Position numbers and translations under genes: made by a program. Below are positions 43,228 through 52,409 of a stretch of DNA of 64,000 nucleotides, piece after piece. Source of the DNA: Erysipelotrichaceae bacterium (GTDB lineage Bacteria; Bacillota_I; Bacilli_A; Erysipelotrichales; Erysipelotrichaceae); NCBI GenBank assembly GCA_017473265.1, contig JAFULQ010000001.1:1-64000 (forward strand), given 5' to 3'. The notes under the pieces are model-generated. The model ran no database searches. It was not told the origin of the DNA and saw nothing but the letters and a program-made list of their open reading frames with translations. Each line of letters begins with the position of its first letter. The stretch's first letter is position 1.

Positions 43228-43730
43228 AAACAACACGTTTACTTGTTCGTGAAGGTAGAAAAGAAGATATTGCAGGTATTATGCAATTTCGTAATAGTGA
43301 ATTTGTATTGCAGTACAATTGTATGGATATGGTCAATGAAGAGTATTGTATAAAAGAGATATTGAATCCATATACTTGGGTAATTGAATTAAAAGAAGAT
43401 TATAGAGTGATTGGTGTGATAGATGTTCATGAAGATAGTGTTCGTTATCGTATAGCATCGAAAGAATTGTCGTATTACTTGAATGAAGTGTATGCTAAAA
43501 AAGGATATATGAAAGAGGCACTAGAGGTATTAATATCTTATTTATTTACAGAATTACAACTAGAATGTATAAGTGCAAGAGCATTTACAGCCAATGAAGC
43601 TTCACATCATTTACTGTTGTCCTTAGGCTTTCATCAAGATGGAGTAATACCAAAATGTGTAAAAGCATATCGTGATGTAATTTATGATGATGGAATATAT
43701 TCTCTTTTAAAGAAAGAGTGGAGGAAGTAG
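43218..43730 (+). CDS. GNAT-family N-acetyltransferase
   Basis: A 170-aa acetyltransferase of the RimJ/RimL-like group. It opens QLETTRLLVREGRKEDIAG, and the acetyl-CoA region is degenerate: the usual Gly-rich loop reads NEVYAKKGYMKEAL near residue 92. The start lies within the PPC gene, so the two are coupled. Substrate unknown. It is followed after 1 nt by a gene with a second GNAT domain. Confidence 0.85.
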   Translation: MQLETTRLLVREGRKEDIAGIMQFRNSEFVLQYNCMDMVNEEYCIKEILNPYTWVIELKEDYRVIGVIDVHEDSVRYRIASKELSYYLNEVYAKKGYMKEALEVLISYLFTELQLECISARAFTANEASHHLLLSLGFHQDGVIPKCVKAYRDVIYDDGIYSLLKKEWRK

Positions 43731-43731
43731 T

Positions 43732-44706
43732 ATGTTACATATTTATAATGTAGGGCCTTTGTTTACGGAGGCAGAAAAGAAACAAAGACAGTATGAAGGT
43801 AGAAAGATTAGTGAATTGTTGAAACATAATTTTATTGATTTTGAGTTATCAAATCCTATTGATATGCCTACAAGTAATCAATTAGATGTTACAAGTAGTG
43901 AGATTTATCAAGCAGATTATGAACGTTTATCGAAAGCGGATGTTGTTTTCTTTGATTTGTCAAATGAAGATAGTGGTTCTTGTGTGGCTTTAGGAATCAT
44001 TATGGAAAAGAAACTACAAGGTAAAAAGATTTCTGTATATCCAATTATTCATGATATTCGTTTATCTCGTAATGGGCAAAGTGGATTGGAATCTAGTTGT
44101 GGTTTTAATTCGATGGTTGTTGGTATTTTAAAGGGTAATGGTATTGCAATTTATTCTTCCTTTGAAGAGGCGTATATGCAATTTATGCAAGATTATCATT
44201 TGTATGATTTGCGTTTGGAAGAAATTCAAAATGTGGATTTAGAAGCAAGTTATAAATTATTTATGTCTTTTGATAAGGATGAAAATGGTTTTATGAATGA
44301 TGCGTATGGTTTGTCTTTTGAAGAGTATAAATACTTTGTGAGAAATTGTTATCGTGAATCTAGAGGTGTAGGATTGCCTAGTTGGAAGGTTTCTCATACG
44401 ATTTATATATTAATGCAAGGTGAAAAGGCTGTTGGTATTTTTAAAGTGCGTCATTATTTGAATGATGTATTAAAAAATGGTTCTGGTCATATTGGATTTG
44501 GTATTGGTAAAGAGTATCGCAATCAAGGATATGCGACTAGAGGATTACAGTTAGCTGTTCAAGAGCTTAAAAAGATGATGTTAGAAGATGAAATTTATAT
44601 GTCTGTGAACAAGAATAATCTTGCAAGTATTAAAGTACAAGAAAACAATGGTGCATATATTCATCATGAAGATGAGGATCATTATTATACTCGTATAAAA
44701 AGATAG
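43732..44706 (+). CDS. Fusion of nucleoside 2-deoxyribosyltransferase-like domain and GNAT acetyltransferase
   Basis: A 324-aa two-domain protein. Residues 1-150 match the nucleoside deoxyribosyltransferase fold: IYNVGPLFTEAEKKQR at the start and ADVVFFDLSNEDSGSCVALG (69-88). In active enzymes the last motif reads DSGTxxExG with a catalytic Glu; here Ala86 takes that place. Residues 160-324 are a GNAT domain with an acetyl-CoA loop IGKEYRNQGYATRGLQLA near 258-275. The N-domain may thus bind a nucleotide without cleaving it. It lies 1 nt after another acetyltransferase gene. Confidence 0.8.
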   Translation: MLHIYNVGPLFTEAEKKQRQYEGRKISELLKHNFIDFELSNPIDMPTSNQLDVTSSEIYQADYERLSKADVVFFDLSNEDSGSCVALGIIMEKKLQGKKISVYPIIHDIRLSRNGQSGLESSCGFNSMVVGILKGNGIAIYSSFEEAYMQFMQDYHLYDLRLEEIQNVDLEASYKLFMSFDKDENGFMNDAYGLSFEEYKYFVRNCYRESRGVGLPSWKVSHTIYILMQGEKAVGIFKVRHYLNDVLKNGSGHIGFGIGKEYRNQGYATRGLQLAVQELKKMMLEDEIYMSVNKNNLASIKVQENNGAYIHHEDEDHYYTRIKR

Positions 44707-44795
44707 AATGTAAACATATGGTGACATGTTTTTCAGCTATAGTTGGTAGTTCTTATTTGTATTTTATTTAAAATATGAGTGAAGAGGTGAATGAT

Positions 44796-45362
44796 ATGAC
44801 AGTTGGATCTAAAATATTTGAATTAAGAAAAAAATGGAATTTGTCTCAAGAGGAATTAGCAGAGCGTGTACATGTATCTAGGCAAACGGTATCTAAGTGG
44901 GAAAATGATGTTGTTTTACCAGATGTGTACAATTTAAAAGAATTAGCGAAAGTATTTCAATGTACAGTGGATGAATTGATTAATGATGCGAAAGAAGTGC
45001 ATACAAAACAAGATGGACCGGTAGTGGAAGCAATGAAATATAGTGGTAAATTAGTAAAACGTCATTGGCAAAAGGTTGGTTATTATTTATTGTATGTAGC
45101 GTTGGGGTGTTTCATTTTTGCTTTTATCGTGAATATGATGTCGGGTGGTGTTGAAAATGTGTATCAGTCAATGGGATTTGGACATATGTTTGGTGAACAT
45201 TCTACTCATCATGGTATGGAATCTATTTTTGATATGAATTTACCAGGTATGGGAATGTTTAAGGTGATTCGTACAATTCCATTAATTGCTGGTGTTGTGT
45301 TTTTAATTGGTGGTATTGGTTTAATTGTTTATGATTTTATAAAGATGAAAGATGCGAAGTAG
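44796..45362 (+). CDS. XRE-family regulator with C-terminal membrane helices
   Basis: A 188-aa protein. Residues 5-60 are a Cro/C1-type DNA-binding domain (LSQEELAERVHVSRQTVSKWE). After a linker come two membrane helices near residues 94-113 and 157-178, separated by a His/Met-rich loop (GFGHMFGEHSTHHGM). Such anchored regulators sense envelope or external signals; the His/Met loop could bind metal, which is inference. The start is ATG 44796 with AGAGGTGA 5 nt upstream. Confidence 0.85.
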   Translation: MTVGSKIFELRKKWNLSQEELAERVHVSRQTVSKWENDVVLPDVYNLKELAKVFQCTVDELINDAKEVHTKQDGPVVEAMKYSGKLVKRHWQKVGYYLLYVALGCFIFAFIVNMMSGGVENVYQSMGFGHMFGEHSTHHGMESIFDMNLPGMGMFKVIRTIPLIAGVVFLIGGIGLIVYDFIKMKDAK

Positions 45363-45375
45363 TCGCATCTTTTTC
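45350..45375 (+). terminator. Terminator of the XRE membrane regulator gene
   Basis: 9-bp stem AAGATGCGA / TCGCATCTT, loop AGTAG including the stop codon, T run. Confidence 0.9.
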
Positions 45376-45411
45376 TATGTGGTAAAATACTAGTAGAAAG
45401 TTGGGATATAC

Positions 45412-46182
45412 ATGGTAAAAGCAATCTTTTTTGATGTGGATGGAACCATTATTTCTTATGAAAATGGGAAAATACCGCAAAGTACTAGAGATGCTATTCA
45501 ACAATTGCACAATAAAGGAATACAGTGTGTTTTGGCTACAGGCCGTTCTTTAATGGAACTTGAAGATTTGGATATTAAAGATATGGAATTTGATGCCTAC
45601 ATTATGTTGAATGGCCAATTGTGCTTTGATAAGGATAAAAAGGTTATGTGGGGTGTTCCTATTCCAGAAGAAGATTTTAAACATGGTTTAGAAATGTTTA
45701 ATAGGAAAGAAATACCATTGTCTTTTGTGGAAGTAGATCAACTATATAATAATTTTATCGATGAAACAGTTGTGATTGCACAAGCAGCGATTTCTTCTCC
45801 ATTAATGGAAGTTTGTGAATATACAGGTAATGAGGTGTATCAAATTGCGGTTTTTGCGAAGCCGGAAATGGAGAACTATTTAAAACAAGAGTTTCCAAAT
45901 TGTAAGGTAACTAAGTGGAATACTTGTGCGTTTGATGTGATTGCGAAGACTGGTGGTAAAGTTTGGGGTATTCAAGAGTATTGTAAAAAGATGAATATCT
46001 CTCAACATGAGATTATGACATTTGGTGATGGTGAAAATGACATTGAAATGTTAGAGTACGCCTATATTGGTGTTGCGATGGGAAATGCGAATGAAGAGGT
46101 CAAAGCAGTTGCGGATTATGTAACAGATTCTGTTGATGAAGATGGTATCTTACATGCATTAGAATATTATGGAGTGTTGTAG
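45412..46182 (+). CDS. HAD-superfamily Cof-type phosphatase
   Basis: A 256-aa hydrolase. Motif I FFDVDGTIIS at residues 6-15, motif II LATGRS near 45, a cap domain, and motif IV MTFGDGENDIEMLEYA near 203. It is of the same class as the gene at 4316 but clearly different in sequence. It is followed after 3 nt by a small P-loop protein gene, likely in one operon. Substrate unknown. Confidence 0.9.
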   Translation: MVKAIFFDVDGTIISYENGKIPQSTRDAIQQLHNKGIQCVLATGRSLMELEDLDIKDMEFDAYIMLNGQLCFDKDKKVMWGVPIPEEDFKHGLEMFNRKEIPLSFVEVDQLYNNFIDETVVIAQAAISSPLMEVCEYTGNEVYQIAVFAKPEMENYLKQEFPNCKVTKWNTCAFDVIAKTGGKVWGIQEYCKKMNISQHEIMTFGDGENDIEMLEYAYIGVAMGNANEEVKAVADYVTDSVDEDGILHALEYYGVL

Positions 46183-46185
46183 TAT

Positions 46186-46713
46186 ATGATTTATTTGATT
46201 GCAGGGGCTTCGCATACGGGTAAAACAAGATTGGCTCAAGAGTTGTTGGATGTTTATCATTTTCCTTATTTATCGATTGATCATCTAAAAATGGGATTGA
46301 TTCGTAGTGGTAATACTACTTTAACGCCAGAAGATGATGAATTGTTAACAAGCTATTTGTGGCCGATAGTTAGAGAAATGATAAAAACAGCTATTGAAAA
46401 TAATCAAAATTTAATTGTTGAAGGATGCTATATTCCTTTTGATTGGAAGAAAGATTTTACTGAAGAATATTTAGCACACATTGCACATTGTTGGTTAGTA
46501 TTTAGTGAAAAGTATATTCGTGCGCATTATAACGATATTTTAAATTATGGGAACGTCATTGAACAACGTATGGAAAATGAATATCCTTTAGAACAAATGG
46601 TAGTAGAGAATAATTATAATTTACAGATGTGTAAGAAATATCAGTTGCAGTATTATTTGTTTGATGATGAATATGTTATAGAAGATGTTATAGAATTGTT
46701 TGATGAAAATTAA
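46186..46713 (+). CDS. P-loop kinase-like protein
   Basis: A 175-aa protein with an N-terminal Walker A loop, GASHTGKT (residues 7-14), and strand LIVEGCYIP as a likely Walker B region. The size and layout resemble small nucleotide or sugar kinases of the AAA_33/2-phosphoglycerate kinase-like type. The substrate is unknown. It follows the phosphatase gene by 3 nt and ends at a strong bidirectional terminator. Confidence 0.75.
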   Translation: MIYLIAGASHTGKTRLAQELLDVYHFPYLSIDHLKMGLIRSGNTTLTPEDDELLTSYLWPIVREMIKTAIENNQNLIVEGCYIPFDWKKDFTEEYLAHIAHCWLVFSEKYIRAHYNDILNYGNVIEQRMENEYPLEQMVVENNYNLQMCKKYQLQYYLFDDEYVIEDVIELFDEN

Positions 46714-46714
46714 A

Positions 46715-46743
46715 GCGAATGGATTATCCATTCGCCTTTTTTA
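46715..46743. terminator. Bidirectional terminator
   Basis: Perfect 9-bp stem GCGAATGGA / TCCATTCGC, loop TTA, with T residues on the right and A residues on the left; overlaps the end of bcp. Confidence 0.88.
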
Positions 46744-47191
46744 AATAGTCTAAAATTTCATAAGCATTGGTATCTGGTTTTGCTTTTTCAAATACGTGTT
46801 CAATATATCCTTCTTCATTGATGATATAGGTTGTACGCATAACACCCATACTTACTTTTCCATATAATTTCTTTTCTTTCCAAACATCATATGCTTGAAT
46901 AGCTTCTAAGTTAGGGTCAGATAATAGAATAAAATTTAAATCATGTTTCTTGATGAAATTCGCATGGCTTTTTTCACTGTCTTTACTGATGCCAATAACT
47001 ATTACATTATTTTCTTTAAATCCATCATAGGCATCTCTAAATGCACAGGCTTGTTTTGTGCATCCTGGAGTGTTGTCTTTTGGATAGAAGTAGACAATAA
47101 CTTTTTGTCCTAGATAATTTGATAGAGAAATTGGATCTCCATTTTCATTGTTTAGTGTAAAGTTTGGTGCTTTTGTATTAACTTGTAACAT
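46724..47191 (-). CDS. bcp: Thiol peroxidase of the BCP/peroxiredoxin Q type
   Basis: A 155-aa peroxiredoxin that reduces peroxides with thioredoxin-type donors. The active motif NTPGCTKQAC holds the peroxidatic Cys44 and the resolving Cys49, the PrxQ arrangement. YFYPKD just before it is typical. The start is ATG 47191, with AAAGGAGA upstream; a longer frame to 47218 overlaps the yaaA gene. It follows yaaA by one base, making an oxidative-stress pair. Confidence 0.94.
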   Translation of the reverse strand: MLQVNTKAPNFTLNNENGDPISLSNYLGQKVIVYFYPKDNTPGCTKQACAFRDAYDGFKENNVIVIGISKDSEKSHANFIKKHDLNFILLSDPNLEAIQAYDVWKEKKLYGKVSMGVMRTTYIINEEGYIEHVFEKAKPDTNAYEILDYLKKANG

Positions 47192-47192
47192 A

Positions 47193-47942
47193 TTAATTGT
47201 CTCCTTTGATAAATACATAATGGGTATTTGTTGATAATTCGCTTGAATAAGTAAATCCTAAACGATTGAATTGTTTGATTTGTTCTAAGTTTTCAATTTG
47301 GTTCTCTGCCATATAGCGTACCATTTCACCTCTAGCCATTTTGACATAGACACCTTTTTCTTTTAGTTTACCATTTACATTTTCGGCAAAAGTAAAATTG
47401 ATGAATTGTATATCTAGTGTTAGATATTTTGAAATACATTTGCTATATTCATCACTTGCTAGATTTAATATGATCTTAGTATCTTTTGTAAGTTCTTTGT
47501 AGATGTCATCTTTCCAATAGTCATAGAGATTTTTACAGAAGTTTGTTTTTAATTTAGCTTGCATTTCTAAACGATAGGGTACAATACCATCTAATGGTTT
47601 TAAAATGCCATAGAATCCAGATAGAATGCGTAGATGTTGATTGATATATGGATAATAGCTATCTTCAAAAACATCGGGTGCCATGTATTTATATTGAATA
47701 CCATCATAGGATAATAGTGCTGGATTTAGATTGGTGTCTAGCTGCATATTTTGAAATCGTTGATAATTCAGTGTTGCGATTTCATCGTTACATGCTAGTA
47801 ATTTCTTTAATTCTTCATAGGATAATTGTTGTAAATGATTTAATAGTTGTTTTGTTTTGTCTAAAAAGATGGGTGTAGTCATATCTTGAATATAGTTACA
47901 TTCATTAATCATCTTTTTAGCTGGTGAAATAATAATTTTCAT
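47193..47942 (-). CDS. yaaA: Peroxide stress protein YaaA family
   Basis: A 249-aa protein of the UPF0246/YaaA family, which limits free iron and oxidative DNA damage in other bacteria. It begins with the family signature MKIIISPAKKM. Other conserved parts are SGFYGILKPLDGIVPYRLEM near residue 105 and LNLASDEYSK. The start at 47942 follows GAGG; 20 extra upstream codons lack support. The gene is directly followed by bcp, so both probably act against peroxide. Confidence 0.92.
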   Translation of the reverse strand: MKIIISPAKKMINECNYIQDMTTPIFLDKTKQLLNHLQQLSYEELKKLLACNDEIATLNYQRFQNMQLDTNLNPALLSYDGIQYKYMAPDVFEDSYYPYINQHLRILSGFYGILKPLDGIVPYRLEMQAKLKTNFCKNLYDYWKDDIYKELTKDTKIILNLASDEYSKCISKYLTLDIQFINFTFAENVNGKLKEKGVYVKMARGEMVRYMAENQIENLEQIKQFNRLGFTYSSELSTNTHYVFIKGDN

Positions 47943-48004
47943 AAGTATCAACCTCATATATATTATAGCGAATAAATGGTGGAAATAGTTGTATATGCTC
48001 AAAT

Positions 48005-48034
48005 AAAAAACTGGAGATTATTGAATTTCTCCAG
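48005..48034 (-). terminator. Terminator of the antiporter operon
   Basis: CTGGAGA / TCTCCAG stem with a 10-nt loop and six T residues on the minus strand; overlaps the end of the antiporter gene. Confidence 0.85.
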
Positions 48035-49184
48035 CTTTCTTTAATGCAATTTTGGTTGTCAATGGACCTATAATTTCATAAATTACGGTTCCACATAAGA
48101 TGATGGTTTGAATTTGTGTTCCAAATTCTGGAACAATAGACATACTTGTTGTTGCTAAACCAATCGCTACACCGGCTTGTGGTACAAGTGTAAGTCCTAA
48201 ATACTTTTGTACAACTGGTTCTGCTTTTGAAAGTTTTGCACCTACGTATGCTCCTGCTACTTTACCAACCACACGGAAGATCACGTAGATGATTCCAATA
48301 ACACCAACGGAACCTAAAATGGTAATGTTTAATTCTGCTCCAGATAGGAAGAAGAATAACATAAATAGTGGTGGTGTGATTCTATCAGTTAAAGCAAATA
48401 CAGTTTCATATTCATTTGATAAGTTTACAAAGATTGCACTCATTGCCATACATGCTAGTAATGATGATAATGCAAACATTTCACATAAACCTAAACATAT
48501 AAATACCATGGCGAAAGTAGCAGACATACGATTACCTCTACCTGTGAAGTATTTGACTAAGAAGGTATAGACAATACCTAATAAGCTACCTAGGATTAAT
48601 GCACCTACAATTTCAATGATTGGGTGAATTAAACTAGCGGCAATACTGGCATCTGGATTTCCTAATGCTTTGGCAATGGCTACAGAAATACCAAATCCCA
48701 TAAGAGCTACAGCATCATCAATCGCTACAACTGGTAGTAAAGTACTAGTAACTGGTCCTTTTGCTTTGTATTGGCGTACAACCATTAATGTCGCTGCTGG
48801 AGCAGTTGCGGAAGCAATGGCTCCTAATACTAATGAGAAACGCACATCATTTCCAGTTAAAATTAAAGCTAAATCTACAACTAAGATAGCACCTAATCCT
48901 TCTAAAATCGCAATAATAACTGGTGCTTTTCCTACTTTTTTAAGATAGCTTAATTTGAATTCAGCACCAATAGATAAGGCAATGAAGCCTAAAGCAATTG
49001 TTGGAATAAAAGATAATGTGTGCATAATGTCTTCTGGTACAATATTTAAACAATAAGGACCAGCTAATAAACCAATTAATAAATAACCAGTTACATTTGG
49101 TAATTTGCATTTTTTCATTAATTTACTTGAAAATAATGCCAATAACATTGCAATGGCTATGCAAACATAAATATTGGTAGTCAT
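48018..49184 (-). CDS. CPA2-type cation:proton antiporter
   Basis: A 388-aa polytopic protein with about 12-13 membrane helices, of the Kef/NapA-like CPA2 family. LPNVTGYLLIGLLAGPY near residue 28 is typical of the first core helix, and AIDDAVALMGFG near residue 150 has the Asp-Asp pair that binds Na+ or H+ in electrogenic antiporters. It lacks a C-terminal TrkA-N/C regulator. A PII-like protein gene lies one base upstream in the same operon and may supply the regulation. Confidence 0.9.
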   Translation of the reverse strand: MTTNIYVCIAIAMLLALFSSKLMKKCKLPNVTGYLLIGLLAGPYCLNIVPEDIMHTLSFIPTIALGFIALSIGAEFKLSYLKKVGKAPVIIAILEGLGAILVVDLALILTGNDVRFSLVLGAIASATAPAATLMVVRQYKAKGPVTSTLLPVVAIDDAVALMGFGISVAIAKALGNPDASIAASLIHPIIEIVGALILGSLLGIVYTFLVKYFTGRGNRMSATFAMVFICLGLCEMFALSSLLACMAMSAIFVNLSNEYETVFALTDRITPPLFMLFFFLSGAELNITILGSVGVIGIIYVIFRVVGKVAGAYVGAKLSKAEPVVQKYLGLTLVPQAGVAIGLATTSMSIVPEFGTQIQTIILCGTVIYEIIGPLTTKIALKKAGEIQ

Positions 49185-49185
49185 A

Positions 49186-49521
49186 CTATTTTGTTAACCC
49201 CTCACAATAGTAAATTGGTAATGAGAATATGATACCAGTATTTGGTTTATCTAAATCTACGACCTTTTTAATTGTTTTAGCAGTTGGAACTACTTCATCA
49301 TCTTGAACAACAAATAATAATAATTTAACATCTTCTCTTTCTTCACTTGATAATAATTGGCGAAGAGCACCAAACATAGGAATATCTTCCATACTTAATA
49401 ATGATTCTCCCATTCCTTTAGCGTCCACAATAGTACCACCTTTAATACCTACTTCTGCTAGTTCATGTAGGATATCATTCATTAAATCTACTTGTTTTAA
49501 AATAAGAATTAATACTTGCAT
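49186..49521 (-). CDS. Small PII-like protein encoded with the antiporter
   Basis: A 111-aa protein with the likely ferredoxin-like fold of PII signal proteins: a first strand MQVLILILKQ, a helix LMNDILHELAEVGIKGGTIVD with the typical Gly-rich turn into strand two, a T-loop-like region near 45-60, and a GIIFSLPI last strand. The classic PII uridylylation site is absent. Its gene precedes the antiporter gene by one base, so it could bind a nucleotide or ion and gate the antiporter. Family call rests on pattern only. Confidence 0.6.
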   Translation of the reverse strand: MQVLILILKQVDLMNDILHELAEVGIKGGTIVDAKGMGESLLSMEDIPMFGALRQLLSSEEREDVKLLLFVVQDDEVVPTAKTIKKVVDLDKPNTGIIFSLPIYYCEGLTK

Positions 49522-49542
49522 ATAATTTCTCCTCTTTTCCGT

Positions 49543-49575
49543 TGTTTATTATACTCTTACAATTTGACTTTTCAA
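49543..49575 (-). promoter_or_regulatory. Promoter of the PII-like/antiporter operon
   Basis: On the minus strand, TTGAAA, a 16-nt spacer and perfect TATAAT lie about 25 nt before the AGAGGAG site. The divergent tldD gene starts 140 nt away. Confidence 0.65.
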
Positions 49576-49661
49576 TCATTATTCCTATCAAAATTACATA
49601 GAATTTACAAATACTTTTTGTTGGATTACAATAATGAGTATAACAAAAAGGAGTGTAATAT

Positions 49662-51086
49662 ATGAAAGCACCGTTTTCTGCCTATTTATTAAGTGTTGAA
49701 AAACAAGTGAAGGAATTGGTACAAAATTTGTCTTATCACTATGATTATGTAAGTTGTTTGGCAACGGATTGTTATGGGGATAGTTTTTCTGTTTCGAGTC
49801 GTATGACTTCTGTATCTGACTATGATGGAAATGAAAGAGGCTTTGTAATTCGTGTTTATAAAGATGGATTATATAGTGAGTATTCTTTTAATGAATTGAA
49901 GGATGTGGAAACATTAGTTCGTGAAATTATCGTAAAATTAGATGCACAACTAGTGATATTGCGTGCATTAAAAGTTGATTTTTTTAAAACCAATGCTTTA
50001 GATGATGAAGTGTTATCGTTATTTGTAGAAAAAGAAGTGAAAGAATTACCGGAAAGTGTTTCAGTGGAAGAGATTGTGAATCGTTTGCATGCCATTTGTA
50101 AACAAACGATGCAAAAGGATGAGCGTGTTGTTGAGTGTATGGCGCATATGAGTATGGTTCATATCAATAAAATGTTTATTTCATTGAATCGTTGTTTGAA
50201 ACAAAGTTATGTATATTCAGAAGCGAATTTTGGGGTAGTTGTACGTGAAGAACAAACAACAAAGATGGATTATAAAGGTTTTTCTGGTTTGAAAGGACCT
50301 GAAATCTTAGAGGAAATGGAACATGGTTCTAATGATGTAGTTGCTTCAGCAATTGAATTGTTGGCTACCAAGCGTGTAATTCCTGGTGAATATGATATTA
50401 TTACGACTCCTGAAGTGAGTGGTTTAATTGCGCATGAAGCTTTTGGGCATGGTGTAGAAATGGATATGTTTGTTAAAAATCGTGCATTGGCTAAAGAATA
50501 TATTGGAAAACAAATTGCTAGTGAAATGGTAGAAATGCATGAAGGGGCTTTATGTGCTGAAAGTACAGCATCTTATGTATTTGATGATGAAGGTACTTTA
50601 GCTAATGATGTTACAGAAATTAAGCAAGGTATTTTGCATACGGGTATTGCGGATGCATTAAGTGCTCTTCGTTTAGGTATTCAACCAACGGGTAATGGAA
50701 AGCGTGAATCCTTTGAACGTAAGGCTTATACACGTATGACCAATACGGTATTTATGGGTGGTGAAAACACCTTAGAAGAAATGATTGCTTCTATTGAACA
50801 TGGCTATTTATTAGAAGGTATGCAAAGTGGTATGGAAGATCCAAAACACTGGGGTATTCAATGTATGCTTACTAAAGGTAGAGAAATCAAAGATGGTAAG
50901 TTAACAGGTGTGGTTGTTTCTCCTGTGATTTTAACTGGATATGTACCAGATTTATTAAAGTCAATTTCTATGGCATCTAAAGAAGTGCAAGTGGATGGTA
51001 ATGGATATTGTGGTAAAGGATATAAAGAATGGGTAAAGGCTGCAGATGGTGGTCCATATTTGAAAGCGAAAGGAAGATTGGGATAA
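49662..51086 (+). CDS. tldD: TldD-family metalloprotease subunit
   Basis: A 474-aa TldD protein, the catalytic half of the TldD/TldE protease that trims peptides and RiPP precursors. The zinc motif HEAFGHG sits at residues 258-264 and GNGYCGKGY near the C-terminus may add a third metal ligand (Cys). AAGGAG precedes the ATG by about 10 nt. Together with tldE, one base downstream, it forms the usual operon. No RiPP precursor gene was seen nearby. Confidence 0.92.
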   Translation: MKAPFSAYLLSVEKQVKELVQNLSYHYDYVSCLATDCYGDSFSVSSRMTSVSDYDGNERGFVIRVYKDGLYSEYSFNELKDVETLVREIIVKLDAQLVILRALKVDFFKTNALDDEVLSLFVEKEVKELPESVSVEEIVNRLHAICKQTMQKDERVVECMAHMSMVHINKMFISLNRCLKQSYVYSEANFGVVVREEQTTKMDYKGFSGLKGPEILEEMEHGSNDVVASAIELLATKRVIPGEYDIITTPEVSGLIAHEAFGHGVEMDMFVKNRALAKEYIGKQIASEMVEMHEGALCAESTASYVFDDEGTLANDVTEIKQGILHTGIADALSALRLGIQPTGNGKRESFERKAYTRMTNTVFMGGENTLEEMIASIEHGYLLEGMQSGMEDPKHWGIQCMLTKGREIKDGKLTGVVVSPVILTGYVPDLLKSISMASKEVQVDGNGYCGKGYKEWVKAADGGPYLKAKGRLG

Positions 51087-51087
51087 T

Positions 51088-52368
51088 ATGTTAAAGCAAA
51101 TTATAGATGTATTAGAACATAGTGCAGCAACGCATTATCAAATTACAAAGACAACTACAAAATCTCATGAATTTTTCTTTATTCGTCATGATTTAGATAT
51201 GAACCGTTGTAAAGAAGTAACGCATTATCAAGTAACTGTATATGTAGCAAGTGAAGATAAACAATATTTAGGAGATGCTTCCTTTGAAGTGATGGCTAAT
51301 AGTACTAAAGAAGAAATCAAAGCTCAAATTGATAAAGGAATTTATAGTGCACAGTTTGTTAAGAATCCGTATTTTGAATTATTGGATAGTAGTGAACAAG
51401 TAGAGATTCGTTCATTAGAAAATCCACTTGTAGTAGCTCAAGATTTTATTCATGTGATGCAAACGATAGAAGAAACAGAAGAAATGTATATCAATTCTTA
51501 TGAGATTTTTGTAAATGAGAATGACAAACAAATTATCAATTCGAAAGGTGTTAATGTAACCTATTCTTATATAGATAGTATGGTAGAAGCAGTTATTAAT
51601 GCTAAGAAAAATGATACGGAAATTGAGTTGTATCGTAACTATCGCATAGGTACATGTAATAAAGAAATGTTGGTGGAAGAACTTCAACAAACGATGCGTA
51701 TAGGTGTAGATAAATGTATCGCAACCAATACGCAACCATTACAAGATGTAGATGTGGTATTTACAGGTAGTGATGCGACACGTTTGTTTGCATATTATAC
51801 AAGTATTACTTCCGCAAAAATGAAGTATCAACAAATATCAACTTTAGAACTTGATCAACCAATGACAACTGAAGAGATTAAGGGAGATACCATTACGATT
51901 AAAGGGGTTGCGTATTTAGAAAATTCTAGTTGTAATTATCCTTATGATGCGGATGGAACGTTGATTCAAGATAAAGTGTTAATTGAAAATCATATACCTA
52001 AAAACTTCTGGGGAAATCGACGATTCAGTCAGTATTTGCAATTAGAAAATGCTAGTTCTTTATATAATTTTGTAGTAGCTGGTGGAAAGCAATCAAAGAA
52101 AGAGTTATTACAACTACCCTATTTAGAAGTTGTAGAATTCTCGGATTTCCAAGTGGATTCAATGACTGGTGAATTTGCGGGTGAAATTCGTTTAGCATAT
52201 TATCATACAAAAGAGGGTATTCAACCATTTAGTGGTGGTAGTATTGCAGGTAGTATGCAACAAGTACAACAGGAAATGTGGTTATCTAGTGAAGTTAAAC
52301 AGTATGATCATTATGTAATTCCTGAAGTGGTTCGTATGAAACATGTAAGTATTACTGGTATAGAATAA
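51088..52368 (+). CDS. tldE: TldE/PmbA-family protease partner
   Basis: A 426-aa homologue of TldE, the non-catalytic partner of TldD. It lacks the HExxxH motif, as expected, and shares the overall two-domain layout, with ending EFAGEIRLAYY and a GGSIAG loop near residue 385. It lies one base after tldD and ends at a terminator, so the two proteins are made together. Divergence from textbook TldE is notable, but context supports the call. Confidence 0.87.
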   Translation: MLKQIIDVLEHSAATHYQITKTTTKSHEFFFIRHDLDMNRCKEVTHYQVTVYVASEDKQYLGDASFEVMANSTKEEIKAQIDKGIYSAQFVKNPYFELLDSSEQVEIRSLENPLVVAQDFIHVMQTIEETEEMYINSYEIFVNENDKQIINSKGVNVTYSYIDSMVEAVINAKKNDTEIELYRNYRIGTCNKEMLVEELQQTMRIGVDKCIATNTQPLQDVDVVFTGSDATRLFAYYTSITSAKMKYQQISTLELDQPMTTEEIKGDTITIKGVAYLENSSCNYPYDADGTLIQDKVLIENHIPKNFWGNRRFSQYLQLENASSLYNFVVAGGKQSKKELLQLPYLEVVEFSDFQVDSMTGEFAGEIRLAYYHTKEGIQPFSGGSIAGSMQQVQQEMWLSSEVKQYDHYVIPEVVRMKHVSITGIE

Positions 52369-52373
52369 CCTAT

Positions 52374-52406
52374 GAACTCTTTGGTTTTTTATCCAAGGAG
52401 TTTTTT
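52374..52406 (+). terminator. Terminator of tldDE
   Basis: 10-bp stem AACTCTTTGG / CCAAGGAGTT with one G-U pair, loop rich in T, followed by TTTTTT. Confidence 0.82.
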
Positions 52407-52409
52407 ACT

